Positions 24,500 through 36,869 of a DNA stretch of 64,000 bases are shown piece after piece. The notes under the pieces were generated by a model that was not told where the DNA came from, did not search any database, and worked only from the letters and a program-made list of their open reading frames with translations. The number at the start of each line of letters is the position of its first letter. Position 1 is the first letter of the stretch. The translations under genes were made by a program, and so were the position numbers. This DNA comes from Lunularia cruciata (taxonomy: Eukaryota; Streptophyta; Marchantiopsida; Lunulariales; Lunulariaceae): positions 20,104,517 to 20,168,516 of the forward strand of contig OX419755.1 of the NCBI GenBank assembly GCA_948567375.1. Reading direction: 5' to 3'.

Positions 24500-24844
24500 A
24501 CTAGCTATAGGTCAAGTACATCTAAGATATAACCACTATCCATGAGGAACCACCATGAGGGGAGGAGTCATACATACCATATGCCACCCTCTCAAACAAC
24601 TATCACACACTAACATAATAGCAGTTTCACCAAAAGAGCCACATAACATACACCTCAAGCCTACCCGTACAAGTGCCAAGCTTGGGTCCATAGTATCATC
24701 AATGTTTGGGAGGTGGCATGGTGCACAATTGCACACATGATCCTTCCAAACAACACCATCACGTCCTTCCAACACAAGGACTCCAAATGGCAAAACCTTG
24801 CACGCTCTCAAGATAGTGCAGCCGGTCAAAACATCAAGTGTCAT
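24500..24844 (-). pseudogene. PHD finger at the C-terminal end of the retroelement polyprotein
   Basis: On the minus strand, downstream of integrase, an open stretch encodes CMLCGSFGETAIMLVCDSCL, then GWHMVCMTPPL: the Cys4-His-Cys core of a PHD zinc finger, with the typical acidic-hydrophobic MLVCD and GWH..C..PPL signatures. The expected last pair reads YLRC after an in-frame TAG in the PHG*W segment, consistent with decay of a former CPRC. PHD fingers bind histone H3 tails. In chromoviruses a chromodomain occupies this C-terminal position and steers integration, so a similar role is inferred. Upstream is a conserved-looking CNCAPCHLPN segment. The younger copy ends before this point, so the domain is seen only once here. 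Confidence 0.72.
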
Positions 24845-24949
24845 CGGTGCTGTCTGTTATAGATATGCATAGTCATATGGATGAAATCAACAAATTAAGG
24901 ATATATAACCTCCTTCTCAAATAGTAGCATAATGTAAGGTATCCCTATG

Positions 24950-25850
24950 CTAAGAAATCACCAAGTTCTCAAAGACCATTGGCATCACTCTCCAAAAGAT
25001 CTCTATCCATTGAGAACATGTGCTCACCCATACATTTGGATCATCCAAGTCCAATACTATTGTAGCATCTCGACAAATGGCTATAGGTAAATCTGGATCT
25101 TGTCCAAAGAGTAGGAAGTAAAGAGAGAAGGATGCTAAGGAGGCTTGCCGGCTGAACTGATAGCCCATGGCCAACCAAGGTAATTGGAGATCCCAATCTC
25201 CCAAGTGACCTCTTTGCAAACCATACTTTTGCAATCCTCTCTTCACCGTTTGAACCACTCTCTTTGCTAAGCCATCTATCTCAAGGTGATCTCGGGAGGT
25301 AGTACAATGATCAATCAAAGCCTTGTCACACAAGAACTGAAACTCCCCTAAGAACTCTATACCCTGATTAGTCAAAACCTCAATTTGTGCACCAAAATGA
25401 CTAAGAATTTGATCTAGGAACAAATAAGCCGTCCCTTCACTGGACTTGTCAAGAAGTGTCACCAACTCAATCCACTTGGAGAAGTGATCCATCATCACCA
25501 AAACATACCGATGATGTCTCACAGTCAATGGTAAAGGTCCAACAAAGTCTAAACTCCAACGGTAACCCAATCCCATGATAGGTAATGGATGTAATTGCGG
25601 TGTAGGAGTATTGAATGATGCTCTAACTCAATCAAAAACCACATGCAGGGTAACAAACTATTGTATCTTAGTCTACATATCGTGTCACCAATAGTGCCTC
25701 TGGAGTAAGCTATATGTATGCTTTACTCCAAAATGTCCTAGCTCCTCATGAGCATGACGGACCAACTATGGTCTTTGAGATAGAAGTGGTATTACTTGCA
25801 CTCTATCATCTTCCCATATCCAAAGAAGGTATCAACCCTCCAATCTGAAC
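24950..25850 (-). pseudogene. Integrase (DDE, Ty3/gypsy type) of the old element
   Basis: The minus-strand frame 24950-25576 encodes the integrase core: RWSLDFVGPLP with the first Asp, VLTNQGIEF where the second Asp has become Asn (the younger copy has VLTDQGIEF), and the VVQTVKRG segment where the Glu has become Lys (AKRVVQ against AERVVQ). The His2-Cys2 zinc region lies further upstream to about 25850, in broken frames. The changes at two of three catalytic positions are both G-to-A on the sense strand, i.e. C-to-T decay on the other. The enzyme is dead. Confidence 0.8.
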
Positions 25851-25959
25851 CGCCTGGCTTGTTGAAGGACATAGTTTCTCTCCTTGGCCCCAATTGGGCC
25901 ACCCACAACAACCAATGCAAAGATAGTCCATCACTAAGACATCATCATAAATGTCTTGC

Positions 25960-27620
25960 TAAATTGTACCAATATCTTCACTCTTTGGATTTGCAACCTC
26001 AATAACTCCTCTTTTATGCGTTGAGAGAGATACCACCAAAGCCTCAAAAACTATATAGAGAAAGGTGGATGCATGCCAACCTAGCACCATCTTCTCATCT
26101 GTCTCACCATGCCAATGTGCTCCAATCTGATCTTGCTGGTTGGGAAATGGGTTTTTGCTCAACCTATGTACATTACGGTTCACCACTCTTGGTTTATGAA
26201 TAATTGTGAAATCATACTCCTATAAAATCAGAGCCCATTGTGCAAGCTTCTTGAAACCTTATTGGACTCCATCAACCACTTCAATGGCTAATGATCAGTG
26301 ATGAGAGTAAAAGGGTTACCAAATAGGTAACATAAGAAATGTGCTACTGTCCAAATTGCTACCAAGCACACTCTCTCATGTGAACTATACTTTGCCTCCG
26401 CTAAATTGTTGGAGCAACTAGCATAGGCCACCACAAACTCTATCCCCTCATTATCATACTGGGTGAGCATTGCTCCAAGCCTCAACATACTCCAATCAAT
26501 GTGAACTTGAAATGGTCATCCTTTGACTGATCTCCTCAAAATAAGAGCAGATGTCAACCTCTCCTTGAGCTCTACAAAAACTCTCTTCTGCTCATATCCC
26601 CAACACCACTCTTGTGTAAGCTTGGTCAGCTTTGTCAAGGCCTTAGCAATGGCACTAAATCCTCTAACATAACGGTAATAGAAGTTTACAAACCCAAGGA
26701 ATGCTTGCACTCTACTCACATTCATAGGCTGAGGAATACATGCAATAGCCTCCACCGTGGTCTGTTGAACACCAAGTCCTCTAGGGTAGATAGTGTGACC
26801 CAAATACTCAACATACTCATGGATGAACTTACACTTCCAAGGATGTAATTTCAGTCCATGAGATCTCAACCTCTCAAACACCTCCAACAAATGTCTCTCA
26901 TGCTCCTCCACCGTAGTGCTATAGACCAAAATGTTATCAATATAACACCAAGAAAAATCCAATCCAGCTAGGATCCTATCCATGACACTCTGGAACTCAA
27001 TAGGTGCTGTCTTTAACCCAAATGGTAAGAACCTCCATTAATATAATACATCTTTACCGTGAGGATCAATAGCCCAAAATGTTGTCTTGGACTTATCCTC
27101 CTCTTTGATTAGCAATTGATGATATCCTGCTCAAAGATCCAAGTATTGAAGACCTTTGCATGTTCAATCGCATCAAAGATCTCCTTTGGTGTAGGCATGG
27201 CATACAAATCAACCCTATTTTGTTGGTTAATAGGACAATAATCTCCACACATCCGCCTATCCGCCTATATGCTATCCTTCTTAGATGGCATCACTATAGT
27301 TGATGCATATTCTCCATGTGAAATCTACATCAAACCAACCTCAAACTCACTCCAGCTTTGAATCAATTTTTTCTTCATATCATTATATTGATAAGGACAT
27401 CGGAGAACTAGTGTATTGCTAGTCAGCTCAATTTGAATACCAAGTCCTTTTAGAGCACCCAAATCCTTCATATTGAATGCAAAACATCTTGTGTAGCTCC
27501 TCAAGAATCTCCAAACTCCTCGTCTTTCCTCTCTTGTAAGCTTGGGTCCAAGATCTAGCTCCCAAGTATCCCTTGTAAGTGTCATAAGAATAGAAGACAT
27601 ACTGACTGGCTGCTACATTG
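25960..27620 (-). pseudogene. Reverse transcriptase and RNase H of the old element
   Basis: The RNase H part lies at about 25960-26520. The RT palm part at 26516-26983 includes CYIDNILVYS, where the younger copy has YIDD, so the catalytic second Asp is Asn. The connection domain (VQAFLGFVNFYYRYVRGF) follows. The RT N-terminus extends to about 27600 (RCPYQYNDMKKKLIQS). Several stops and frame breaks separate the pieces. Where the younger copy has lost a base after EYL, this copy keeps the intact frame, which is useful for telling which copy changed. Confidence 0.82.
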
Positions 27621-27939
27621 GGCCCTTGAGAGCAATAGTGTTTTAGCCCCCGACCACTAGAGATCCCAACCTCTATGTGAAAAATTTTCTCCACTTTGGT
27701 TTCAAGCTCCAGATGTTGTCTAGCAAGAATCCCAAGTAGACCAAGGGTGTAATCCAAGTAGCCCACGCTCACCTGGATGGACTCCAAGTAGACCACTCTC
27801 CCTAGTAACTATTGGTTGTGTCCCAAGAATACCATGTCCACTTGGTCCACCACCCCTAGCATGTGCTTGAATCGTCTTGATAAGCATATGGCTCACAAGT
27901 GTCCAAGTGGTGATACCTATCAAGCGCATCCTATGCTAC

Positions 27940-29428
27940 TCTGCCAAGCCAAGGCTCACAATCTAGGTCAAACAGTTCAAGTCCATAGCCTAATCTAACA
28001 CATGATGCTTGGATGCCTCTAACACTATTGGAACAACGGTAATACTAGTGCAAAAATCCATTGCTTGCTCTCTCTCATGGGCATTGGGCTCCACCAATTG
28101 TTGTAATTGTGAGTCTCAAACCAGTCCAAAACCTCCTTCTCAAAAAGCATGAGAGCTTGGGAAACTCATAAGTGTAGGAAAAGTGACTCTAGGCTATCCA
28201 ACTAGGTTCACCACTACCATAGGTGACCTATCAGCCACTAGTACTGTTTGAGATTGACGCCCAACATCCAAGATGTCATCAACAATGATGTGGTCTAGTC
28301 AATGAATCCCATCATAAGCACATTGTAGAACCTCTCTAGGTAAGAGGTTTGTCCACCAAAGACAAAGATGATGAGCCCGTAATCCCACTCTAGCTACATC
28401 TAACAAAATAGCAGGTCCCATCCAAGAATGGACCTGATGTGTACTTGCCACCACCTAGGTGCAAGAATCACCCATCGAAGGGACATTCTCCAAAATCTAA
28501 GCTAGAGAAACGGACTAATGAACTTGGAGATGTCATAGTATCCATAATATCTCCTAAAACACACCAAAATGGGGATTGTAAAGACCCAAACCTTGGCCAA
28601 TACGTGTATGTCCCTAACATGGCAATCTAGAAATCACCAAATCAACAGGCCCATGTCTCTCTAGATCATGCACCCCCAACAAAGAAATGTCTATTGGTAG
28701 GGCCTTTTGGTAATCCCTAACTATTGACATCAATAATAACTTAGGATATTGATAGGCCAAGTGTGCCACATGATGGAGGGAGACTTGCCTAGCAATCTCA
28801 TCTCTCTCCACATACAAGTACCTCCATACTCATATACCCGCATGTAATATGTCAACTAGTTCAATGCTAATCTCACCGAACAACTCCAATACACATACTC
28901 CCTCTACTGGATACTTCCAAGCAATGAGTGTGGTATCTAGAGGTGTCAAGGTAATTGACTTTGGAGCCTTATACTCACATTGGTCTCTTGGTGGTACAAA
29001 GGCTCCACTCCAAGTCTGCTACACCAAATGATCTGCATGTTGCTACAATACCTCCTTTGAACTCCACAAAGAAACATCCAAGGTGGATGGAATAATCCTA
29101 CTTGTACTCCAAATCTGAGTGATCTCCTTTGGTACTAGAGTATCTTCTGCATGGGCGTTCCTCCCCAATAACTCACTAGGCTAAGTAACAAAACCACTGA
29201 AAGCTGAAACTAAAGCCACCATAGTCTCGGACTGCAATAGCCAAGATTGCCACTACTAAAATGTACTAGTAGGTAACAAACTCGTCCCTCACCAGACTGC
29301 CAACCTTGTCTATAGGAGGCTGTCTCCTCCAAAAAATTGATATTGAAACCCATGGGGTATAACACTGCTCCTCCAACTAGCACATCATATGACTCAACTA
29401 TTGTTGCAATAGCCTGAGCTCTCACCAC
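27940..29428 (-). pseudogene. Cytosine-5 DNA methyltransferase domain of the old element
   Basis: On the minus strand this aligns with the methyltransferase of the younger copy. It keeps the protease tail YDVLVGGAVLYPMGF at the start, then YVERDE.ARQVSLHHVAHLA after motif I, and VISRLPC ending at the catalytic Cys, where the following Gln codon is now a TAG. It continues to the RLIGITT and HPGERGLLGLHPW segments. At the codon where the younger copy has TAG (61029) this copy has CAA, so the ancestral residue was Gln. Its presence in two separately inserted copies shows the methyltransferase is a stable part of the family rather than a chance insertion. Confidence 0.82.
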
Positions 29429-30395
29429 CGAGCTATCAGTTGGGCGACCAGGCTGAACCTAGATAACAAGTTGCTCATGCGTGATGTACTATGTAGAACC
29501 ACCACCTAGAGATATTTGGATCTAAAATGGAAACTCTTCACATCGGTCTTTTATAACTAGACCAACAACTACAACCTTTCCCAACATAAGGGGTTGCATA
29601 CCAAAGTCAAGTAAGACCCTCTATGGTGTATAAACCTTCCCTAAAGGTCCCACCAAATGAAAAATCCCCTTTTGGTTATCCAACAAGACAACACTAGGTG
29701 TAAATTGCACTCGCTCAAAGGCCGGTCTAGTTGGTAACTCCTCCAATCTAGCTGTTGCTGCATGCCACAAACCACTGGTCACTGGGTGAATCCCATGCTC
29801 CTCAACCAAGTCAACTCCACCATTAACCACCTTTGCTCTAGTAGTGGGGAACACATCATATTTACCTTCATAAAGCATGGTAGCCAACCAAAACACTGGG
29901 GCTAGGTCAACTCCCAATATACACATGTCATTGGTTAAAAATAAAGGACAGTGCATAATCAGCTGAGTCGCCCCCAACATCGTACTAAGTCGGTGTAGTA
30001 GCAGGTAGCTGACTAGTAGATAGAACATCATGCACCCCATCACTACCTACCACACTTGCACTAGCACATCTAGGAGCCATGGATGATGTTTGTAAGGCCT
30101 AAGAGAGTCTGAAAGACTAAGGAAGTCTGACCTGTCTCCCAACCTCTCCTCTTTGTGGGTCCAACTCCATTGATGCTCCTCTAGGCTCTAGAGCACGTAT
30201 TGCACTCTTAGTCATTACGTTGGAGGCATCTACCTGTGCTGCTCCGCACATGAAATCCAAAGGCATCTCTATTACCAACATATGAGGTGGAAGCCTCATC
30301 ACCTAAATCTGATCTCCTCTGAGCTATGGCCATGCTAGCCAATCTTGGCTCCAATTGCTCAATGCAAGTAGTCATAGCTATATTAGAAGTAATGG
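29429..30395 (-). pseudogene. End of gag and aspartic protease of the old element
   Basis: The minus-strand frames at 29621-30043 and 30117-30426 align with the gag tail and protease of the younger copy (for example ASMAIAQRRSD, GEVGRQVRLP, ELPTRPAFERVQFTP). The TAG after VRLP and the TAG after the PF of the protease are shared with the younger copy. The match stops at about 30395, in the middle of gag, where the sequence flips to the plus strand. Confidence 0.75.
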
Positions 30396-30538
30396 CATAA
30401 ATTGAGAGTGTTAGTGGTATCTCCAAGACTTGCTTATCATTGGTAGCTCAATCAAAGTTCAAGTATTCCCTAGTGTGCAAAAGCTCATTTGATTAGTGTA
30501 GATTTGGCAATGAAGCAGACGGTGTCCAAAAGCGTTGG
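30396..30538 (+). mobile_element. Flipped leader of the methyltransferase element (left piece)
   Basis: From TTGAGAGTGTTAGTGGTATC on, this 140-bp piece matches the plus-strand leader at about 56022-56160 (shared GGTATCTCCAAG, TTCCCTAGTGTGCA, GGACGGTGT-like strings). It ends where the nested chromovirus LTR starts. Together with 37750-39780 it is the inverted 5' part of the old element. Confidence 0.75.
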
Positions 30539-31278
30539 TGTAATACCAAGAGCTAGCCATATGATCTAGATGTGAAATTTGGTTTGGTAACATCTAGAAT
30601 GATGTTATACATGATGGTCAAAATAGATAAGATAGAAGTATCACCAAAAGAGTACTTCTACTAATAGTGCAGAAACCAAAATAAACTTGAGAACCTTAGA
30701 ACCTATAGCTAGACATATGATTTGAAGGTGAGAATTGATTTGGTAACATCTGGAGGGATGTTACATATGATGGACTAAACAGATCAGAAAGAGGTATCAC
30801 CAAAGGGGACTTCTACTAATAGAGTAGGAACCGAAATATACCTGAAATCTTTGAAGGCAATTTTGGAGGCCTAAACGGATGAATTAGGCCTCAAAAATGT
30901 GCAAATTCCCCCCCCCCCCCAAACAAAGGAAAGGCTGACCTTCACTCCTCTTTGCTTTGTCTTGTCGAGAGCTTTCCAACGGTACCTTACGTGATTTTGA
31001 GATTCCTACATGAAGATTCCCTAAAAGATTCCATCTGGTCAAAGCTTGTTTGACCAACCAGATAAGACCTAGACCAAACATGTCACCCATCCAAGTAAGT
31101 AATCCAAGGGTGGAGCTTGCTGACATATCACCTATATGTGTCCCTAATCCTATGGTGGAGCTTCCTTGGAGGAGATCCTTTTTTTCTATATAATAAAGAG
31201 AAGGTGCTCCCTTGGGGCATCAAATGTTTGAGTGTGCAATACGTGTTTTCTCTCTTCTCTTGTACTCGGAGTATTCCA
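30539..31278 (+). repeat. 5' LTR of the nested chromovirus
   Basis: This begins TGTAATACCAAG and ends at TATTCCA just before the primer-binding site, about 740 bp. The first 665 bp align with the 3' copy at 37085-37749, with roughly thirty differences by eye, mostly transitions. It has a run of a dozen Cs near 30908 and a TATATAATAAAG box near 31188. Confidence 0.85.
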
Positions 31279-31279
31279 A

Positions 31280-31291
31280 TGGTATCAAAGC
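31280..31291 (+). other. Primer-binding site (initiator tRNA-Met type)
   Basis: TGGTATCAAAGC lies one base after the 5' LTR end. The usual plant version, complementary to the 3' end of initiator tRNA-Met, is TGGTATCAGAGC, so this differs at one position. It primes minus-strand DNA synthesis in this element class. Confidence 0.75.
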
Positions 31292-31425
31292 GAGTGTTTT
31301 AGTCCAAGAGAGTGGATTACCCCTCTTGGAATATCATGAACAATTGAAACTGAGTAATTTGAGGTGGAGAACATAGAGTAGTTGCTAGACTTAGGAAGGA
31401 CTTTAGAGAGCGGATGGGATGGATT

Positions 31426-32050
31426 GTAACACCCATTTGTGCATGTGTGTGGTATTTTGATATTTAACTTGGTATTACAAGTACTTAAGAGATATTATTT
31501 ATATAGAGATAAAGGATGGTTCTATATTAGTCATGGTTAGCTAAAGTTAGTCATAGCTAAGATAGAGGGGACCTTACTTTAGAGGAAGTAGAAAAGATGA
31601 GCACCACTATTTTGGATTTTAGTGTGTTGACTTGGTATTATTCTTAGGTGTTTGGCTTTGAGGAAAGAGTTGAGAACTCTTGGGCCGCAAGCCTTTTTGT
31701 TTTGGATTCTTCTTTAGTCCAAGGATAGCCCATGTGAAGGAATCCTTGACTTAATGGTTGGGTCAAGATAAGACCACATGCTTAGGGGAATATGCCCATG
31801 TGAATGGATATTATTTTATACTTTTTGACTTTACTTGACTTTTAATCTAGTAATTTGAATTACTATGGTAATTTGTAACTTTGGTACGTAACCATTTCAC
31901 AAGTATATAAACAAGGAATGAGGAGGTACTCATCATCCTTTCATTTGCAACTATCTCTCTCTCATTGAGTTCTCTAGTGAGCAATGTCTTGAGTCTTGGA
32001 GTGTTAGCCTTGGAGGAGTATGATGGAGTTCGGGTTCCTTGCCTTCTTAG
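31426..32050 (+). repeat. Possible solo LTR or LTR-like segment inside the chromovirus leader
   Basis: The stretch opens with TGTAACACCC, a common start of plant gypsy LTRs. It has a TATATAAA box near 31902 and ends around TAGTCCA followed by TGGTGCGCTACC, which could pass for a primer site. I found no second copy in the window and no target duplication, so a nested solo LTR is only a suggestion. It could equally be ordinary leader sequence. Confidence 0.3.
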
Positions 32051-33665
32051 TCCATGGTGCGCTACCATAATAGCCATCAGAGGTTCATCCTGAGTGAGAG
32101 ACAGGCCAGCTCACAGGATGCACCGGGAGGACAATTTCCCGCACCTAGTTTTCCATTCTCAAACCCATTTCACATCAAGGTTATGCACATCCAGCGTGAG
32201 CAGATGAAGGTATTGCTAGGTTATCACTTTGGTGCAGAATTCATGGACAGAGTGATGAACTCACCAAACTCGGTGATTCTACCTCTGGTGATATATGACA
32301 GAGAGTGGGATTTGACAATCTACATTCTATTATGATAATATGGATATGAATGTCCCAAATCCTCTCCCTTTCAACACTCAAGTAGAAATCCGTTATGTAG
32401 TGAGGTCAAAAGTGATGTGTAGAGATTTTGTGGTTAGGAATTTTGGTGAGGAATATTATCAACGAGTGATAGCTTTTGAGGTCCTAATGGTAGTTCCGAT
32501 AGTTCACGAGCCTTCCAGAGTGATTATATTGACTCTGTATTGAAGTATACATTAACAATTAAGTGTTGCAAGAACCATGGATCCGTAATTGCAAGAGTTA
32601 GTGCAAGGAATGCAAGGGATGTTGAATGAATTTTGAGAGATTAAGATGACCATAGAGACATTACAAAGTCAAGTGCAGATCCTCAGGAATGATCAAACCA
32701 TGCAAGAAGAAGAGCCATCTCAAAACCCAGTACCTACGACTTAAGTACTTGGAGAGACACCCGTACCTACGAACCCTATCAATGATGAAACCACATTGCT
32801 ACTGTGGATGAAGAAGACCTGCAACATCGAGCCTTACAAGGGACAGCGTACGATGGGAGTAGTGGAAAATTGGATCTCGAGAATGAATCGATATTTCAGA
32901 TTGTTCTCAACAGAGATCACAGAGCATGCTACAGGCGTGTTTGCATGTGGGTACTTGACCAATAAAGCACTCACATGGTATGATGCTTGGGAACAATCCA
33001 TGCTAGCAGAGAGAAGGGAGGTTATATGGACAATAATGCAAGAAGGACTGTTGAAGAATTTCCAATCGGTGGATTTTGTGCAGATGGCTTGAACCCGACT
33101 GTGGAGATCGAGACAAAAGAATAGCATACAAGAGTATGTGGAGGCATTTCTGGATCTACAAGTTGCAATTACCGACATGAGTCCAGCAGAGGCTCTCGAT
33201 AATTTCAAATGAGGGTTGAAAGAGCGGATTCGCCAAGAAGTCATGGTGCAAAATCCTTGCATGGTATTTGAATCCATTGCTTGTGCGCAAAGAATAGCAG
33301 GAGCATTAGATGGAGGTGAAGGAGTAGTTCCACCTCAACATTATCGGGCAGAAATGCCACACATGGGTGGACCAATACCGATGGAATTGGGCAACTTTCG
33401 ATTTTGGGATCGAGGAGCACGACCGCTTCAAGGAGAGCGGGGACGGGTAGAAGAACAAAGAGATGGAGTCCTACAAGGAGAAGGGACTTGAGGAGAACAA
33501 CCCCGTTGTTACATTTGTGGCCGTATTGGGCACATATCTACCAACTGTCGCACTCATTTCCCTAGAGGCCCTTGGCCTTCATACATGCAATCTTTGAACA
33601 ACATGGAGAGGCACATTGAAGAGGAGGAAGTGGAAATCACTTTGAAAAACGAAGATCGTCAGTAA
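32051..33665 (+). pseudogene. Gag of the chromovirus, with an unexplained upstream coding-like part
   Basis: From about 32796 the frame shows a retrotransposon gag capsid pattern (NKALTWYDAWEQ, then EEYVEAFLDLQ-like sequence) and a canonical CX2CX4HX4C zinc knuckle, CYICGRIGHISTNC, at 33507-33548. Stops interrupt it at several points, for example after FVQMA and after NFK. The preceding frames at 32054-32543 look coding-like but I cannot assign them. Confidence 0.7.
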
Positions 33666-33739
33666 ATGTACCTCATGGCCTTATTGGCTCAATAAGGAAG
33701 CAGAGAAGCGAGGGAAGGAAGAAGAATAATGCACAAAGA

Positions 33740-34130
33740 TCCCAAAAGGCAACCTCACAATTGATTGTCGTGAATGGAATCCTAGAAGGTAATCAAGTGA
33801 GAGTATTAATAGATCCGGGAGCAACAGAGAATTTCTTGTCTCGCTCTGTTGCAATAAGATTGGGAATGGATCTAGAGAGAGATGGAAGTGAACAAGTAGA
33901 GTTACCAAATAGGCAAAAAGAGAGGATTGAATCATTACCTTGACGGATAACCCTCTTTGTAAGAGAATATCAGGAAGCAATTGAGTGGCGAGTGATACAA
34001 TTAGCTTGTTATGATACAATTTTAGGTATGCCATGGATGAAGCAGTACAACCTTATGGTGGATTGGAGGAAGAAAGTAGTGAGAACACACCAATGGTCAA
34101 TCATTGGGGTTAAAGAAAAATCACACAAGT
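33740..34130 (+). pseudogene. Aspartic protease of the chromovirus
   Basis: The open stretch contains VLIDPGATENFLS, where the retropepsin active site (normally DSGA or DTGA) reads DPGA, and a downstream ILGMPWMKQY motif typical of gypsy proteases. A TGA falls after ESLP. The active-site Ser-to-Pro change (TCG/TCA to CCG-type) suggests loss of function. Confidence 0.7.
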
Positions 34131-34189
34131 AGAAACTACCTCTATATGTCATAGGGACGGCAACTATTTGTAAGACCGATAGATGTTTT

Positions 34190-35640
34190 ATGGGTCTAAT
34201 AAGAGAAGTCCAAAGTGCACAACTCGATGGAAAAATTCTTGAGAAATTGAAAGATGTGGTGGATGAGTTTCAAGATGTCTTTCCCGATGATCTACTCTCA
34301 GAATTACCACCAAAAAGCCGAGTAGATTGCAAAATTGAGACACTCCCGAGGAAGAGACCTCCTTGTAAGGCCCCATATCGCCTATCACCTCATGAGTTAG
34401 AGGAGTGTAAGACTCAAATTGAGGAGATGCTGCAGAAAGGGTTCATCCAGCCTAGCATATCACCATATGGGGCCCTTGTCTTGTTTGTGAAGAAGAAGGT
34501 TGGTACAATACGCATGTGCATTGACTATCGGGGTCTCAATCAACAAACAATGAAGAACAAATATCCCTTACCTCGCATAGATGACCTGTTTGATCAACTC
34601 CATGGAGCGAGATACTTCACCAAACTGGACTTGCGGAGCGGTTACAATCAAATCCAAATTGCGAAGGAAGATATGTACAAAACTGCCTTTCAAACCAAGT
34701 GGCCACTTTGAGTATCTTGTGATGCTTTTTGGCCTCACCAATGCACCTACCACTTTCATGAGTCTAATGAATGACATATTTTGTCCATACTTGGATAAGT
34801 CTATTATCGTCTTCTTGGATGATATCTAAGTATATAGTAGCACAATGACAGAACACAAACAACATCTATGAGAGGTACTCCAGATTCTAAGACAAAATCA
34901 GTTGTACGCCAAAATCTCAAAGTGTGAGTTTGGCAAGTGTGAAGTAGACTACTTAGAGCATAGAATAAGTGCAAAGGGCATTCAAGTATTGACAAATAAA
35001 ATAGAGGTCATTCAAAAATGGAGTGCCCCAAAAGATCAGACTCAACTTAAGAGCTTCTTGGGGTTGACGGGATTCTATCGTAGATTTGTCAAGGACTTCT
35101 CCAAGGTTGCACAGCCTTTAACGGCACTACTTGGCAAGGGGAAGAAGTGGACATGGGGAACTGCACAAGAGTTGGCCTTTCAAGAATTGAAGGCTGCCTT
35201 GCTACATGCACTAATCTTGAAGTGGTATGACCCAAAACGTCCAATCAAGTTGGCTACAGATGCATCAGGCATAGCAATAGGAGCAGTCTTGCAACAAGAG
35301 TGGCATGACGGATGGCATCTAATTGCATATTTCTCTCGAAATTTGTTACCGGTAGAGCGCAACTACCACACCACCAAACGAGAAGAGCTGGCCATCATTC
35401 TAGCAACCAAGCATTGGAAGCACTACCTGGGCAAGAAGGCATTTGTAGTAGGGACAGACCACAAACCTCTAGTCTACCTTGAGACGCAAAAGGATCTATC
35501 TGGTCGCCAAATTTGGTGGGGAGAGTGGTGACAATGCTTCAACATGATAATCACCTACGTGGAAGGGAAGCAGCAACTTGCATATGCATTCACGCGCATG
35601 CCAATGGCCAACAACTTGGTGGCAGAGGTTAAGATTAACC
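34190..35640 (+). pseudogene. Reverse transcriptase and RNase H of the chromovirus
   Basis: The fingers/palm segment includes [19 protein letters not shown] and [13 protein letters not shown]. After a frameshift near 34705, RT continues with [15 protein letters not shown] and the catalytic FLDD at about 34815. The connection region [18 protein letters not shown] and the RNase H start [17 protein letters not shown] follow in one open frame to 35531. One frameshift and a handful of stops break it. Confidence 0.85.
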
Positions 35641-35779
35641 CTGAATTCTGGCAAGAGATTCTAGCTGCTACAAAAACTGATCCATAGATTGTAGAAGCAC
35701 AATCATCCAAAGGTGTCACCAGCATCCAAGGACTCACCTTTTGGGATGGCAAATTATGGATCCCAAATGTCCCAAAATT

Positions 35780-36860
35780 ACACACCACCATTCTAGCGGA
35801 ATGTCATGATTTGGCTATTGTAGCTCATGTCGGAGTGGACAAGACCTTGGATGTAGTTGGCCCAAGATGAGTAATGACGTGATGGACTATGTGCGTAGCT
35901 GCCTACTTGTCAACAGAACAAAGCTTCTAATCAAGCTCTTGCAGGGCTCCTTCAACCTCTCCCCACTCCTACCCAACGTTGGGAACAAGTGAGTATGGAT
36001 CTCGTCTGTGAATTACCCAATACCACCTCAGGGTTTGACTCCATTGTGGTCTTTGTGGACCGGCTCAGCAAAATGATTCATGTACGCCCTACCACCAAGG
36101 AGGTGACCACTCCACAACTAGCTCAATTATACTTAGATGCAGTCTTTGCTCACCATGGCTTGTCTAGAGTACTCATCACCGATAGAGGCACCCAATTCAC
36201 CAGTTTGTTTTGGCGAACACTCTTTGGTTTATTCAAAACCAAGTTGGCCATGTCCACAGCTTAGCACCCATAAAAAAATGGTCAAAAAGAGCGGGCTAAT
36301 TGCACGATTGAAGACATGTTATGTGGCTTCACCTTAGAAGAGCAAGAGAGGTGGGACACCCTACTCCCGTTGGTGGAATTTGCTTACAGCAATTCAGTGA
36401 ATGCATCCACCCAGGTCACTCCGTTCTTCCTCATGTATGGTGAGCATCCCTTCACACCTTCTAGCTTGATGAAGATCCGTCTAGTGGCTACCAAGGTTGA
36501 TGCAGTCAACACATTTGTTTCTAGAATCCAACAAGGTGTGAAGAGCGCCAAACACAAATTATAGATTGCGCAAAATTGACAGAATCAGTATGTTGATGCA
36601 CACCATAGGCACATGGAGTTCAATGTTGGGGATCAAGTGTGGCTATCAACAACCAACCTCACATTAGTTGGACCTTGTAAGCTCAAACCTCATTTTATTG
36701 GGCCTTTCTTGATTCTTTGTCGCATCGGCGCTGTGGCATATCACCTTGAGCTACCACCACACATGAAGATCCATCCAGTGTTCCATGTCTCCCTACTACG
36801 CAAACATGCTCCCCGATCAGGCCAGGGTCATTCCACACAAGACATTTGACCTTGTCCGAC
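35780..36860 (+). pseudogene. Integrase of the chromovirus
   Basis: The zinc-binding N-terminus is degraded around 35790-35930. The core reads VSMDLVCELP (first Asp), VLITDRGTQFTS (second Asp) and a NGQKERAN-like Glu region in broken frame. The C-terminal module has the GPY/F-type motif FIGPFLILCRIG and ends HPVFHVSLLRKH, the usual hinge before a chromodomain. Several TAG and TAA codons interrupt it. Confidence 0.82.
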
Positions 36861-36869
36861 ACTCATTGA

